Assembly (NCBI RefSeq): GCF_029227915.1
Contig: NC_079889.1
Coordinates: forward strand, 1,052,001 to 1,116,000
Length of the DNA: 64,000 nt
Origin: Hydractinia symbiolongicarpus
Lineage: Eukaryota > Cnidaria > Hydrozoa > Anthoathecata > Hydractiniidae
Direction: 5' to 3'
Positions 1-13,423 of this stretch are shown here, one piece after another; the stretch's first letter is position 1, and the number at the start of each line of letters is the position of its first letter. The notes below the pieces were generated by a model. The model saw nothing but the letters and a program-made list of their open reading frames with translations. It made no database searches and was not told the origin of the DNA. A program made the translations under genes and the position numbers.

Positions 1-539
1 GACTTGGTTTGAAAATTGATGGATACGTTTTCCATCCTTCATACAACTTTTGTTTCCATTCATCATGTTGGCTCAATATTTTATAGAAATCCATCTACTA
101 GTGTATCCTTGCTATTATGTATAAAATAACAAATGAAGCACCATATGAACACTTGAGAATATTTTTGAGTGTATTCTACCTCAACTTTTCATTTGATGTA
201 TTTATTTGTGTGGTGGGGAGGTTTGAGTATAACAATAACACAAGACAAAGCAGTAGCTACACAAACTCATTTTTTCACAAAATATAGCACCAGAAATTTC
301 ATACAGAACAGAACCAGTGGGAAAACTTAGTGGCGTTGTGAATAATAAATAAGTATCTCATTCACTAGAGATATTTTTGCCGAGAGGAACCTAGCCTAGG
401 TAACCTAGAATAATCTTCCCGAGTCAAAAACTAAATCTGATATTTTAGGTCAGGGAACTACATACAACTACACACTGGGTACTTAAAATTCATAAGAAAT
501 AGTGAAAAAGACATCCAGAAACCTCAAAGTACCACAGTA

Positions 540-960
540 CCTCCGTCCATCTTCGGTTGATTGCTTATATACACGAACAAAGTGGACTTATGTTTGCATT
601 AATATTGTTAAGGTTGAGAAATTCTGTCTACCTTGCCTTTTTTTGCTTACTTGCTTATACGCGATAGCAAAGTAGTTTTTCATCCCCGCATTCTCTCCAT
701 GCAAAAAAGCAAGTATATCAACTTTGATACGCTTACTTGCTTATTTTTTAATAAGCGAGAAAGCAAAGTTGCTTTTCGTTTCGCTTCCTCAGAGTACTAT
801 CTATCTACTTTGTTTAGGAAACTGAATAAGCGCAATAAGCAAAAACACAACTTTCTTACCAGACTTCCTAAATAATGCAAGGAAAACTACACACGAGACG
901 CGCGCGGGCTTTTTCTCTACGTTTTTGAAAGTAAGCGCGCGCTTATCTTGCTTATACCTC
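540..960. repeat. Degenerate local repeat (GCTTACTTGCTTAT / GCAAAGT motifs)
   Basis: The words CTTACTTGCTTAT and AGCAAAGT recur at about 645-680 and 725-770, with weaker forms near 555-590 and 935-955. The open frame at 633-875 is built from this repeat and is not considered a gene. The block ends in a GC-rich patch (GCGCGCGGGC, then AAGCGCGCGCTTAT at about 933). Confidence 0.4.
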
Positions 961-2421
961 CATCCGACCCTGATATATATAATACAACAGGTTTATCGAT
1001 CAGCCTTTTAATGTCTAATTGCTCAACGGAGAAACTATAATTTAATAGAGCGGAATGATTAAAAAAATTTTTTTAATAACCAGTGAACATAATAACTTAA
1101 CGGTAAAACAATTTTTTAATAAACAGTTGATGTGGATGTATTCTTAATGACGTCATAAGCCTCGGTAATTGATGTTCTGTCTGATATAGGGTCGAGCATC
1201 TTTAAAATACCATACAGGTAAATGAATTCGTAAGATATCTTTTTTCTCACGCCTAGAGAATAGTTGAAATATAAAGAAAGAAAATAAAATCGAAAGTGGA
1301 CGTTTTTCATTATAGTAAATAAAATAAAAGTATACACTCCTTTTATTGTGTTCAATACTATTTTCTTATTTAACTACAGTTATTTCATATTTGAAAGCAT
1401 GCAAAATTACACGTCGTTAATCAGCAATTAGGAACAACAAAAATAAAAAAAAGTCCTTATTAGGACTTCCACACAAAATTGATTAACTTGAGCAAGACAT
1501 TATAACCGTCCAACATGGCAGTGAATAAAAGAGATTGGGTAAAACATGTTTTGTTATATTTTTATGCAAAAACTAAAAAGCTCAAGCCAGATGCTTAATC
1601 GTATTGTTTAAACGCTTTCCTAATTATCTCTTTACGCGGATAAACCATATTGTGTCACGTATTTTGTTTGAATAAGTGAGGCAGTATCAACTGACTCTCG
1701 ATTACTTTTCACATTTTTTTTGGTTAAATGCACGTTAAATTCTCCATGAAAGAAAATTACCCAATCATATGCATTTTCATCGTCATATGCATTTTTGTAT
1801 TAAGACTCTGAAATCAGCAAGCTATGATAATCTATTGAAAAAAATGGTGGGGATAACAAATTTCTTCTTATAGGAAATTAATTTTCCTTCTTCCGGTATT
1901 TTTTTCCACAACCATCAGCAAAAAACTTTTCCGTTTTATTAAAATCGTTAAAAACATGACAAAGCATTATTACGGTTAAAATCACCACAAACCATATGGC
2001 TGGTAATATTTCTCATCAGTATAAGTCACGCCTACAAGTTAAATGAGTCAATGAAGGTTGACAAAACTGTCACAGAGTTAAAACTAAAGAATTGAAAAAT
2101 AAATTTCGCTCTACAGATTTATTGTTACTCTTTACGCTGTGTTTTGCATTTCACTTGTAAAACACCACTGGTACATTAATTTTACTTCTATTTTGTCTTC
2201 GCGAGGAAGTAAAGACATTTTAAGAACAGCTGGATGGCCTTCCCTAAAGCCATTTTTCATTTGATGCTTTGCCTCCGCCCCCAAAGCAATGGGCGGAATG
2301 ATCTCTGGGGGTAGAAAAAAAAACGCTTCAATACAGAAAAGCAACCTGACACATATAACAAATGGAATAACATTATTGTTGTCTTTTTCCATCTCGATAT
2401 GGAAATACAGCCAGCGTTGAT

Positions 2422-2463
2422 AACGTTCTTTGTTAGTCCTTATAAAGACTAACAAAGAACGTT
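2422..2463. repeat. Perfect 17-bp inverted repeat (hairpin)
   Basis: The left arm AACGTTCTTTGTTAGTC (2422-2438) is exactly complementary to 2447-2463, with an 8-base spacer. It lies in non-coding DNA and could be a foldback/MITE remnant or a small hairpin RNA source; the sequence alone does not decide. Confidence 0.7.
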
Positions 2464-5400
2464 TTTATAATATTTGTTTTATGTTCAGAAAGCGTGTTAA
2501 ATCGGGGGCGAAATGATTTCCCGAAACGTGATTTCAAACCGCAGTGAAATTTCGACGTGCTTATATAGAGTTTTTGTATCGTGCTTGTGGAAAGTGCACA
2601 TGCGCAGTAGCCCTTTCAAAATTATTGCATGATGGTGAATTAAAAATGTCATTACAGTTTAATTTGGTCATTTTAGCAGACATATAATAGATCCCGAAAT
2701 CACTTTCATTTTACCCACTAAAATTCATGTAACATGTTTGCCATGAACCAAAATGAAAGATTTTGCCTCCATATAAAACTCTATGTAACCTCCCTCTGGT
2801 AAAGGAAACCTACACTAAAATTTCTCTGCAGAGTTGCTTGCACGCCCGTCATACATACTGGCTTTCAGTCAATGCAGAAGACCAGCCAATAACACGACAA
2901 CTAAATTGTGATAGTGTAAGTTACAACCCGACTGGAGACCAATTAATTGAGGAGCGTCAAAACAAACAAAAATATTAACGTGAGTGATTAAGGATTCTTT
3001 TTAGGTGTAATTAATTTCCGAAAAAGGAAATTGTGATTATAATATTTTGTAGTGATGAATAATTGGGAGATTTCCCTGTTATTATCAAACGATCCAAGCT
3101 AGAAGAAATAGAAATGAATTATTGCATTTATAGTTTATAATTATTTAAAAGAATATATAATATAAATATGCTTTATTTGAAAAGCTTTTTTATATTTTTT
3201 TATCAAAGATAGGTGCTCTGAAAAACATTGAATTTATTGCACAAAAGATGCAAGATATGGAGTAAAAACTTCTTTAAGAAATAGAATATCTGTTAATGAC
3301 AAAGTTTTTTTTAATTGACAATTCCTCTAATCAATACATTCTATTTTGTTCAAAGATGCAAAAATAGAAGTAGATGATAAGAAGCATATCACATACCATT
3401 TACAAAATCCATCTTTTCAATTTTTTAATTAGTTTATAATTTCGTAATCAACGGTTCTTTGTAGAAAAATTGATTGCTTTTCTAACGAGCTTAACGTCAG
3501 GGACTGCGTTATAAATAAAAGTAAACTTTATTCGAGAAGCCATCACAGTTTATATGTGGAAAAAGGTAGGAAGATTTTTTTGAATGAAGAGCTGTTATTT
3601 TACTATCTTATCTATATCTAAAACTTTTTGTCATTAACACATTAGTTTTTATTCTATCCAATTTTATTTTAAGTTATATCAAGTTATTTCGATATATAAG
3701 TATTTATGGTGTCTTAGTGACAAATAACAGAACATGAACATTTGCACGGAAAGCCTTGATGATGTTGTTCTGGGTGGCCATGTTACATATAACTCAGCAG
3801 AACGTTTCTTTTATGCAGAGAATCGTTGCTGATTGTGTGCGTTTTCATGTCTTTCTTTTATTGAACACTGTCATTTTCGTCATACGAAACGCGGATGTTT
3901 CAGGGCCATACACCAAGATTATTACCCTTTTGATAAAAAAAATTGTCGAGGTAAGGGAATAAATGTCTCATTAAGAGTGAGTTGTAGATTTTATATTACT
4001 TAATACGGTAGTGTATAGTGCTATAAAGGCTTTGTTGGATAGTCAACGTTTTTAAAGGTAAAATTTTCATCTACAGGTTATATTTACCACACCATCAGTT
4101 TTTACAATCGGTGTGTAATTTTTTTAAAAAAAACAGTATTATTTATTAATAAGCACTTTATTAATTGGCATAAGCTGTGATCCTTTAACCATGACTTTTT
4201 AAGACCTTTATTTAATATATTAAGGGTATTTTTATTAAGTCTTACAAGACCTACATTATACGAACATGCCATTTCGTAACGTCATGATGTGCAAATTTTT
4301 TCTGATTTTTTTGTGTTTCCATCTACGTATATCTTTAGCGAAAGTCCTTTAAGAGTTTTATATATTTAGTATTATGTAGTTCTTGTTTAATTAAACTTAA
4401 AATTAAATATTAGAAATTATCCCATACGCTTGTTTTGTTCACAGGAATATGATATTTTGCTTTGTCAAGTAAATTTAGGAGTATTTCACGTTTTTTTCTA
4501 ACTTTAAACATTGTATTAAACTTCTTTCTAATTGGAACACGATAATAAAAAACACACATATGTATAAAACTATGAACAATCATATTTTGACTTGATGTAA
4601 CAGATTTAGCTAGCTACCAAAAGGATTCGTGTTTAAATATTCGTGCACTATATTGACTAGTTAATAACACCCTGCTATCCAATTTGCTTAGGTCTGTATT
4701 TGTATGATTTCTAAGACGTATGATTTACAATTTCACGAATGAATATCTGTATAACTTTTAATATTAGGTTTCTAATTCTCTTTAAGTACCCACCTATACA
4801 TATATAGCTGCATGCGCCATTTTTATAATTGCAGACAATACAATGCCCATGCCGTCTAGAATAGGCTGTCTTATTGTTAGTCCAATTTTCCATTTATCAT
4901 AAAGAGCCACGCCCAATATAAATACTAACTAACCCTCTATCCGATGTTGTTGTTTATTCAACTTTTCAACTTTAACAAGCATTTGTAAGGCTTTCTAATC
5001 ATAAGCATAATTATACTTCTCACAAAGTCCCTTTGTTTAGGCTCAGCATTTTTCTGTTTTTTTCCTGGTTCTAGTTTTGAATTGTTTTTATCAGGACTCT
5101 TTTTATTTTATAACAGTCTAACAGCCCGACTAAAACACGATTTGTGATGAAAATTATTTTGTAAAATACTTATGAATGCAAGGGTAATAAAGCCATGATA
5201 ATCACTCTGTACGAGTGATACGGTAATGTGAGGGGATATCTAGTGAATATCTGTTTCCATACTTGTTCCACACATTCTTTAATGCCTATTAGTATTTAAT
5301 CTAAATGAACCCCAATAGTTTTCTAATTGTTTGTCAAAAAGCACATGATCTGATACATTTTAGTGGTCTGCTTTTTAAGCTCTACACAATAGAGGCAACG

Positions 5401-5535
5401 ATTTAACGAATTGCTAAAAAAATTAGTTGCAAATAGTCATTGCCATCATGAAAATTTCTAAAAATGTCTATTTTTTCCTATGTTCTTCAGCCTAAGAGGA
5501 TTTCTCTACAGGCCCTTTTCACTAATTTATTATAT

Positions 5536-5930
5536 TAGTACTAGTCATTGAGCCCGAAGCAAAGTCCAATTAGGCTGAAAAACAGTGGCAAAGATCCATC
5601 ATTCAAATATTGATGACATCAGCAATGCCCAGTCGTTAGGTAATGATTTTTACTTAAAAATTTGTTTACCTGTTGCCACTGCTGTGTACAGATTGAACAA
5701 CTGATCAAACTGATCAATTGGGGTTAAAAAGGCTTTTTGATTACGTCATCAACTTGTCTGTTCCAAAACAATTAGATTGACCAAAATGTAAAAAATTGGT
5801 TTCATTGTGCGGGAAATGACGTCAGTTAGTTAGTCAGTTTTCCACCTGTTTCCCGGACATTTTAACTCAGACTCAAAAGTACAATGCAATGACTTCACTA
5901 ATCTTATTAACCCTATTCAGGTTAAGTCTG
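5536..5930 (+). repeat. ACTAGTCATT-type interspersed repeat (candidate)
   Basis: The segment starts with TACTAGTCATTGAGCCCGAAG, similar in its first bases to the ACTAGTCGTT repeats seen many times in the window, followed by unrelated sequence with several TGACGTCA-like words. The right boundary is uncertain. Confidence 0.3.
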
Positions 5931-7738
5931 AGTGATCTGGTAAACATCACACAATAAAATAGAAATGTAATATATTGATTACATATGCTAAAATGCACTT
6001 AAAATTCTAAACAAAATTCTCATGTTTAATTTTTGCATAAGGGACCTTGGAAATATGGGCGTAGCTGGCAACCTGTTTAGGAGGCTAATTTAATTTATTT
6101 TTTTGTTACATCAACTTTATATAGATAGAAACTCAGTTATTAAAAATTTCAAGTAAAATAAGTCAGGCAAACAAAAGCTACAAGTAAAAAACGGATGGGT
6201 GGGGCATCCCACAAAATTAATTGTGGGAAAAAAAATATGTTGTCTCATTGAATCAATACACTTGACACGGTTTTCCAAGTTTATAATGCAGTAAAAGTTA
6301 TAGCTGCCAAAATGCATTTAACACAAGAAGGATTTGTCTACTGTATTTGGCTACTTTCACTTTTAAGCTGCTATAGCCACACACCACAGTTGCAGCTTAG
6401 ATTAAAAATCTGATTGGAGAAAAAAACAGAAATAGAAATAATGCCTGCTAAAATAAACCGCTTTTAACCAAACTGAATAATAGGGTCAGCTAGCAGGTTT
6501 TTTAGAATGCTTCCTCGGAATCTACGTTCGTAGCCAAAATCTTTACATAATTGTGCTGAAGATTTATATCTGGCTGAAGGACGTGATCATATATTCATCT
6601 TAGCATGTGAAAACATGCAGAAAATATATATATCTCATAGATACAAAGTATTTTGAAGAGAAAGAGTCAGAAGCACACCTACAAACCTCATACAATGACT
6701 TCCAACCCAAAAGACCTTTATGGGCAATTTCTTGAAATACAGCTGTGAGCAAAAAATTATTAAAAAGAATCCTTGTTAAGTTTTTTCCCGCGGAAGTTTT
6801 AAATGTTTTAAACGAAATGGACAACAATGAATGTTTATTTGCCAGTGACATTGTCCGTCCATTAATTTTTAAGAAAGCAATTACCTGTCAACCTGTCAAG
6901 GCATATTTAAATTAGAATACAATAGCTGAATTTTCCAGTTAATCAAATAGCATTATTCCATCACATGATTCTGTTCTGGCCAATAAGGTATGTAGAAAAA
7001 ACGGAAAATAAAATACAGAATATATTTTTGGGGGATTTTTTATAGGAGCTTTTAAAGAGAAACTGTAAAAAATATAATAAACTTTGCCTGTTACAGACAG
7101 ACACGTGTAAGCAGGCTTTTAATATAAGGGATGATATAGACATCAATGATTGGATACCTAGTGTTCACCAATGCAGTTAATTGGCTTAGATAATTAGTTT
7201 ATATGAACGGTACTTATCAAATAGGTTTTTTTTGTCATGATGATGTAAATATTACTTGTAAATATCAGCACGTCTTAAAAAATTATATCGGGATTATGGC
7301 CTCATGTATATAATAATAGCAATAGGATAAGCCTTAATTACATCTAAATCCAAGCAACCTCAGATGTATGCGAGACATTTAAAATAGTGCTACGGGATTG
7401 CTTGAGAATTAGTAGTAATCGTGAGTGAGAAAATCAATCGATTATCTTTCTTATTTCTGGCAGCCGTCAATTTGTCCGTGACGTAACTCGATAGAGAGGT
7501 TTCTAGGCGAGGTCTCAGCGGATAGAAAACTGTTACTATAATTTTGTTCTGTTCATAAAGGTTTTCCCGCCCGTGAAGATCTCGTGACATGACAAAAATC
7601 TTTATCAAGTTTAAGATATCTCAGATTTGACCATAAATGAAATGAAATAGAAGAAGAAGAAGAAAAAAAATGTTCATTTGTTTAGAATTAACAATAGAGA
7701 CTAAATCCAAAATGCGATTCCGTGGTATTATTATTTAG

Positions 7739-8420
7739 ACTAGCCGGGGAACCCGGAGTTGAAACGGCGGGTTAAGCCACAAGTAACTGTGTTACCTGTC
7801 GTTGAACGACTAAAAGAGCGATTAATAAGAGATGTAAACTGTGCCACACATTCAGATGAAAAGCTTTAGTATATTTTAGTATGTCATAAATTTAGTGAGG
7901 CACAGAACATAGTGTTTCCGGTGGAATATATTTTGAAAAAAATAACTTTTCACAACTTTAGCTAAAATAAAAACACAATTTACAACTATTATTTACAACT
8001 ATTTCTACCCTGTTATAGTAAAAACAATTGGCCAACCTTTTTTATTTTCAGAGAGCATTCCCGCTAAAAGTTCAAAAATGAATATTACTCCGGGCTGAGG
8101 GATTAATACAGGCAAACAATGACACATATCCATATATAGGTATAATACCCTTTTTTTGAAAAGAACAATCGCAACTTCGGATAAACAGAACCTCAGGAAA
8201 CAGCCATCATTAACATTGGACTGAGCGCTTAGTATAGGTAAACTGTGTCGTCAATGCGTTTAGACATAATAATTTTTTCAAAAAAAGTTTATTGCAACTT
8301 CAGTTTAAATAAGAAAACGGGAAAAACAGCCTGTCGTTACCCTGCCCAGCTAAAAAAATCACTCAGCAATTCTATTTTGTGGAGTAAGTTTTCATGACAC
8401 TAATAAAAGGTGTCGCTACC
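7739..8420 (+). repeat. ACTAGCCGGGGAACCCGG-type interspersed repeat
   Basis: This starts with ACTAGCCGGGGAACCCGG, which contains a GC-rich hairpin in otherwise AT-rich DNA. Internally, a block at about 8160-8215 (GCAACTTC, AACAGCC) is repeated in altered form at about 8288-8345. The part with CAGCCTG, CTGCCCAG, AGCAATT and a TTTTCATGACAC ending (8320-8402) recurs at 9225-9340, so the unit is dispersed. No coding capacity is seen. Confidence 0.45.
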
Positions 8421-9224
8421 TACTTAACTGCATCTAGCATAAATATTAATTAAGAATTTTGTCGTAGCTAGCCCAAACTGCAGCTCGCTACTTTTAGCCC
8501 AGAAGTAACTAAAGAGCTAGCTAGAAGAAAGCCACAACCCCAACATAAAAATAAATAATAATATACCAATGATGTGATGATATTTTCATCTTAATATGTG
8601 AAAACATAGACACAATGAAGAGAATGTCTTAAACATTGATAGAACTGAAATTTAGACAGTTAAATAATTATACCAACACAACGATTCGCAGCTTTGTAAA
8701 GTGAAGAAGCGAGAGTATAACAAATATGGCGTCCTTGAACTCGACCCTCGAAAGAAGCCTTAATCCCTAGAGCTTGGTTTAGTTGAACAAAATCCGCCTT
8801 ATTAAAAACATGAAAATTTGAAGGAGTATCTAGCATAGCTCATCAAATAATATTAAAATAACAGTCTATAACAATATTTGCGATCAAATGCTTAACACAG
8901 TCTTTGTTCTTTTTGCCAATTTAACAAATATCAAGATACGCCATAGTCGTATAACTATGTATACGCACACAGCTGTAGCGCTGGGTCGCGGAGTCAGGTC
9001 GGACTTTAAACTTGAATTTGCGCGCAAAGCATGATGGAAAGCAATGTATGCGTGGAAAACATGTAAAAATATCGACACGACGATCGCTTACTATACCAAA
9101 CAACTCGCGTATACGCGATTTGAATTATAAGTCTTATTAAACCATGTCACATAATCGTGTAGAGTGCTTATAGCAGTGTTCTCTTTCAGACGTAATTTCC
9201 TTATCAAAAAGTACATTCTTGCCC

Positions 9225-9340
9225 TATCGAGGTAAATACAAACACAAGTAACAGCCTGTTACTGCCCAGTCCAGCTGAAATGGTCACCAAGCAATTTTGT
9301 GTTGCATGAAAAGTTCTCGTGTCATTAAGAAATAAGCTAG
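9225..9340 (+). repeat. Second copy of the 8.3-kb dispersed repeat segment
   Basis: The order AACAGCCTGTTAC, CCAGCTGAAATGGTCA, AAGCAATTTTGTG, GTTCTCGTGTCATTAA matches 8320-8402 with substitutions. Non-coding. Confidence 0.45.
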
Positions 9341-10647
9341 GTCATATCAATTTAATTATTTCTCGCACCATGGTCACAAGAATAAATGATAGAATAAATT
9401 CTTAAATCTCTTTAATAATAGTCGTATTCTGTCTGCCTGTCCACAAGAAAATCCCACACAAAATTTTTATATGTGCACGAAATACCGAATGCAAAATATT
9501 ATACTGATATTCATGACCTCGACACGAAGGAACTGTGTAAATAAGATCCACGTTTGCCATTTTGATTCTGTGTGGGCGTGTTTAGTTTTCTGTATGTTTA
9601 TACAAATCTTAAACCACCAATTTTAAGATTTTGAGTACGAATGTAGATTTTGAGAAAGCTTCCTAGCTAGCCTTATCTATTTCTATTATTTTAAGTGTTT
9701 TCCCTTAGCCAATAGCTTTTGGGGGTTATTTTGGACAATCCGTTTCTTACTCAGCCGCACCTCGCGTCGTGGGTGCTGTTCCATAGCTATATCTGGCTTA
9801 AAAGTGAAAGTAGTCAAATAGAGTTGGCTGCTACAGAGTTTTTAACTACTCTTTCTTTTGCTAAATGCCATGATGTAGCTAGCTACAACTTTCTTACTGT
9901 AATAAGAACTTTTGCAAAAAGTCTAAAGTTTAATAATAACGAGACAACAGTCTCAATATTTTGTAACAACGGACTTTTGAATATTTAAAGTGACAATGCA
10001 TTTTGCAAACTTTTTTTCAAAAATAAGATTTCTGAGTGATTGTTTTATGGGGGAAGTGTAATGACAGGTTGTAACCGAAGTGGCAACAAAGTTTCTTTGA
10101 AAAGGGTATTACGCCTATACGCATCTGCGACACGATATACCTGTACTAAGCACACGGATTGATCCGTAATACAGATATTGTTATGGAAAACACAGCTAGC
10201 GCGTTCTTGACATTCGTAACTCCGTTTGCATTTCTGCCAAAGTAGAACTTTTACAGCCTACCGGATGCAGAGAACTGGCTAAGTGGATGCAGCTTTCACA
10301 TTTCGAAATGAGCAAAAAAGCGCAATTTCCCCAATATTACTTCCAGGCTACGTTTTTACTAAGTCTTAAGATGCGACAAATTATTCTTTCAAACGTGTAA
10401 AAAGATAAAATTCATAAATAAAACGAAATAAAAGGTATAAAGTTAAAAAAGTATGAGAAAAACCTTCAAAATGGCTCATGTTGTATTCATCGAAGGAATT
10501 GGTGTGTATTAAAGTTGACCTCAGATTATTACGGTTTCTCAGTAATTGTACCCTCAATCTTTTGCTAGGTTATCGCCAAGATTAAAGCAAATACTTTGGT
10601 GTCATTTTGATGCACGACCATTTAGGCAACAGGTATCACTATATTAG

Positions 10648-10735
10648 TATAAGAGACTAGTCGGTCGCTCGTCCATAAATCCACCTGTTTGCATGTCCTC
10701 AATATATCGCATTTCGTATTTCCTTACTTATTTCT
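10648..10735 (+). repeat. Truncated ACTAGTCG interspersed repeat
   Basis: It begins AGACTAGTCGGTCGCTCGTCC and continues with ATATATCGCATTTCGTAT, the same internal words as the copies at 15.4-15.8 kb. The tail with the GACAGACAGACG motif is missing. Confidence 0.45.
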
Positions 10736-11246
10736 CGTACACAATTGAAAAGACAGGTATAACATGACAGAGAAGAAAAAGCCTGTAATAAAAAGCCAAA
10801 ATTATCTTTAAGAATCCCCGGAAAATGTCAATTGAGTATTGTTCTCTATCAAGCATGCTTCATTCAAGTTGTCAATGGATTTCGTCATCATATAATTTTA
10901 ATTTTATGCGTTTTAATTAAAAACGTTCCGCGGTTAATTAGTGTAGTGAAAAATCCAACATTCAAGTGGCACAATGACGCAACACAAACAAAACGTGTCT
11001 CTAAAGACGTGTAGCGTTTGAATTGAGAACAAAAGTTGTGATAATATTTTGACCTTGTATTCATTCTAAACAGGTGTGCAAAATATTTCATTTGTTACAG
11101 TAAAATTCTTTTCTTGAGATTTATTTATTTACTTACTTTATATATAAGCTTTCTTTAATAAGTTTTTAAACTAAGTTCCATATAAAGGTGTTGATGGTAA
11201 AATTGTAAAATTGTAAGAGTGTTTTGGGTTTTTTAGCTTGTGGACT

Positions 11247-11380
11247 ATGGAAGAGGATTCACTCGATGTATATGAAGCAATCTGCAAAATAAAAGAACTA
11301 AAATACAAAGCGCGAAACGAGAAAGAACATTTAGTATTATTGTGCACCGAGTTGGCCATCATGAAAAAAGAAAAGAGGGA
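11247..11380 (+). CDS. Coiled-coil gene, coding exon 1
   Basis: It starts MEEDSLDVYEAICKIKELKY and ends with a split codon GA|C at a GTATGT donor. The acceptor at 11235-11236 and the short leader (11237-11246) suggest that transcription starts in an exon further upstream, which I could not locate. Confidence 0.55.
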
Positions 11381-13423
11381 GTATGTTCTTTAGAATATTA
11401 AACCTTTTTAACTTATTTTTTGCTTTACTATTTTATTTCAAATTGACATCGGTATTGACATTCTTTTAGATTTTTTTTCTTTTTTATTGTGTTTAAAACT
11501 CTATTTATTTGGCTATTTTACTTTAATTAACTTTCCTTCAACGCTTAGGACAGAGCTCTTAAAAATTTAAAATTACCCACTGGTAGCCTGTAGTAGAATA
11601 TTTGCTTCATGATCGCCGGTTTATTTTCTGGTTGAGTTATTCTAGCACTATGAAAGAGCAAATTGATCTTTTTTAAGCCCAGTATAAACATACTGGTGAT
11701 TAGACCGTAACAAATCCACGAGAACTTGCAGCTCGCTACTTGCAATTATCATTATTATCATAGACTAGTTGTTAACACGTGGAACATCCATGGAAACCAT
11801 CCCGTCGTGTGTATGTTTCCCGTATTGATCTTTCGTGCATTCTTGTTCCCCTGTTAGCAAGTCGTAATAAAATTTCTCTGCGGGGATGCAGGAAAATCGG
11901 TGGCTCAATCATTTTAAACAACAATTTTAAACTATTATTTTAGAGATGCAAAAGCACACCCTTTCCAAGTACCTTATTCATAGCAGTACTATTAGGAAGT
12001 AAACGGGCTATCGTAACACATGAAGCCATTTACATCTATGTCAAACAAAGAATAATTCCCATACAGAAACTTTTTCATAAAAGTTCGTTTTTTTATTAAA
12101 AAATAAAAATTAGGGACTACATCCTGCTAAAGATTTTCCATTAAAGGGAGGATTTTTTGACAGGTCATGCTAAAGGAATCTGTCTATGTACTTTGTAAGC
12201 ATTTTTATTTTGGCAAATGTTCAAGAAAAAGTTTCCTAAACGTTTTTATTTACGACATCTAATCATACTCCATTAAAAGTGACCGCAACGCAACAGCTGC
12301 ATTAGCGCAAAAATTGGATTGGTCGTGAACCAATGAAATGCTCAAAAACCTAAAGTGCGGGATTTTTCTTTTGGTGTAGACTAGGTATTAAATTTTATGA
12401 CTTTTTCATTATTACAAACACATACAGCTTTTAAATGGTGACGCTAAACAGTCACGATTAAGCACGCTTTTCTAATTACCACAATATGCGATGGAATGAC
12501 AAGCTCTGAGCCTTCTTTCTGGCTTTTTTCAAGGTAAGAGCTGTAACTCCAATAGAACAAGCGCTGATAAGCATTTACCGCTTTTTGCAAGAAACGAATG
12601 TTGTTTAGCTATACATTCATATTACCAAGACTAGATAGACAGCATAATAGATAGGTAGGCAAATCGAAAATTACTTTTTATACGCAGATAAAGTTGGATA
12701 ATGATTTAGACAATATTTACAGCGAAATTTTTTGTTTCTTAGGTACATATTCTCAAGGGTTTATCTACTTCCACGTTGAATTACTTCATCTCAGTTAATC
12801 CCTACATACAAAAAAATTTTTCTTAGGCGATAAGACCCCACGCCTATGTTCATTTCTCCGCGAATGTTTACGTTCTGATTATTCTTTTGTTTTTGCATCT
12901 CATTTTCATCTTTCTATGCACTTAATTGAGCAATTTCGCAGAAAACAATGCATTTTATTGCAATTTTTTATTGTATTTTTTTAGCCTAAGACAACGCAAT
13001 GAGGAATTACAGCAGATGATAATTCAACTACGACAGGAAAATAATCAACTTGCAACAGAAAACTCTAAATATAAAGAAGAACAATGGCAACATCAGGAGC
13101 AAAAACAAAAACGACAGAATCTACCACCAATCAAAGAAGTCCTAATTAATTCCAATATTTCAAAAGGAATTCAGACTGAAGAAAGATTACTTCAAAGTAC
13201 TCAAACACAAACTAATATCATTGAACGCTGTTCCGTTTTTACTTCGACAGAAAAAGTAACCACATCGTCCGTGCATTGCGACACTTCAGACATACCAAGA
13301 CATAAATCATTCAAAGAGAAGCTAGATAGAAGGAAATCTTGTCCAAACAACTCGACAACACAGCCTGACATACAAAACACAGTATGTATGTCATCCATTG
13401 CTGATGATGTTTTAACATCTTAG
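11247..13423 (+). CDS. Small coiled-coil protein, two coding exons
   Basis: The coding sequence joins 11247-11380 and 12985-13423 (573 nt, 190 residues plus stop) and stays in frame across a GT-AG intron with donor GTATGT and an acceptor after a T-rich tract. ATG at 11247 lies just downstream of another acceptor (TTTTTTAG ending at 11236), so a 5' exon, probably untranslated, is likely. Residues about 10-75 are rich in E, K, Q and L with heptad-like spacing and should form a coiled coil (for example LRQRNEELQQMIIQLRQE). The C-terminal half is polar and probably disordered, with two motifs resembling dynein light chain LC8 sites: KGIQTEE and STQTQTN. No catalytic domain or membrane segment is seen. 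I do not recognise the family. An exon-like segment at 14021-14118 could be an alternative 3' end. The protein may be a small centrosomal, ciliary or transport adaptor, but that is inference from the motifs only. Confidence 0.6.
11381..12984 (+). other. Intron of the coiled-coil gene
   Basis: A GT-AG phase-2 intron of 1,604 bp. It carries a decayed ACTAGTTGTTAACACGTGG repeat at about 11763-11860 and otherwise AT-rich sequence. No other coding exon is visible. Confidence 0.5.
12985..13423 (+). CDS. Coiled-coil gene, terminal coding exon
   Basis: The exon follows TTTTTTTAG and reads DLRQRNEELQQ onward to TAG at 13421. It holds the second half of the coiled coil and the candidate LC8 motifs KGIQTEE and STQTQTN. 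A possible alternative donor (GTATGT) lies at 13382 in phase 0. AATAAA-like words follow near 13708-13715. Confidence 0.6.

Larger units (their letters stand above)
1..11236. other. Intergenic AT-rich stretch, no convincing gene
   Basis: I find no supportable coding exon here. Open frames of 60-100 codons exist but lack domain character, and several begin at non-ATG codons. The stretch contains a low-order repeat block (about 540-960), a perfect 17-bp hairpin (2422-2463), decayed members of ACTAG-type interspersed repeats (5536-5930, 7739-8420, 10648-10735) and a second copy of part of the 8.3 kb repeat at 9225-9340. AT-rich homopolymer runs are common throughout. Confidence 0.6.

Noticed and set aside
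633-875. 80-codon plus-strand gene
   Set aside because: Composed of the local GCTTACTTGCTTAT repeat; non-coding character.
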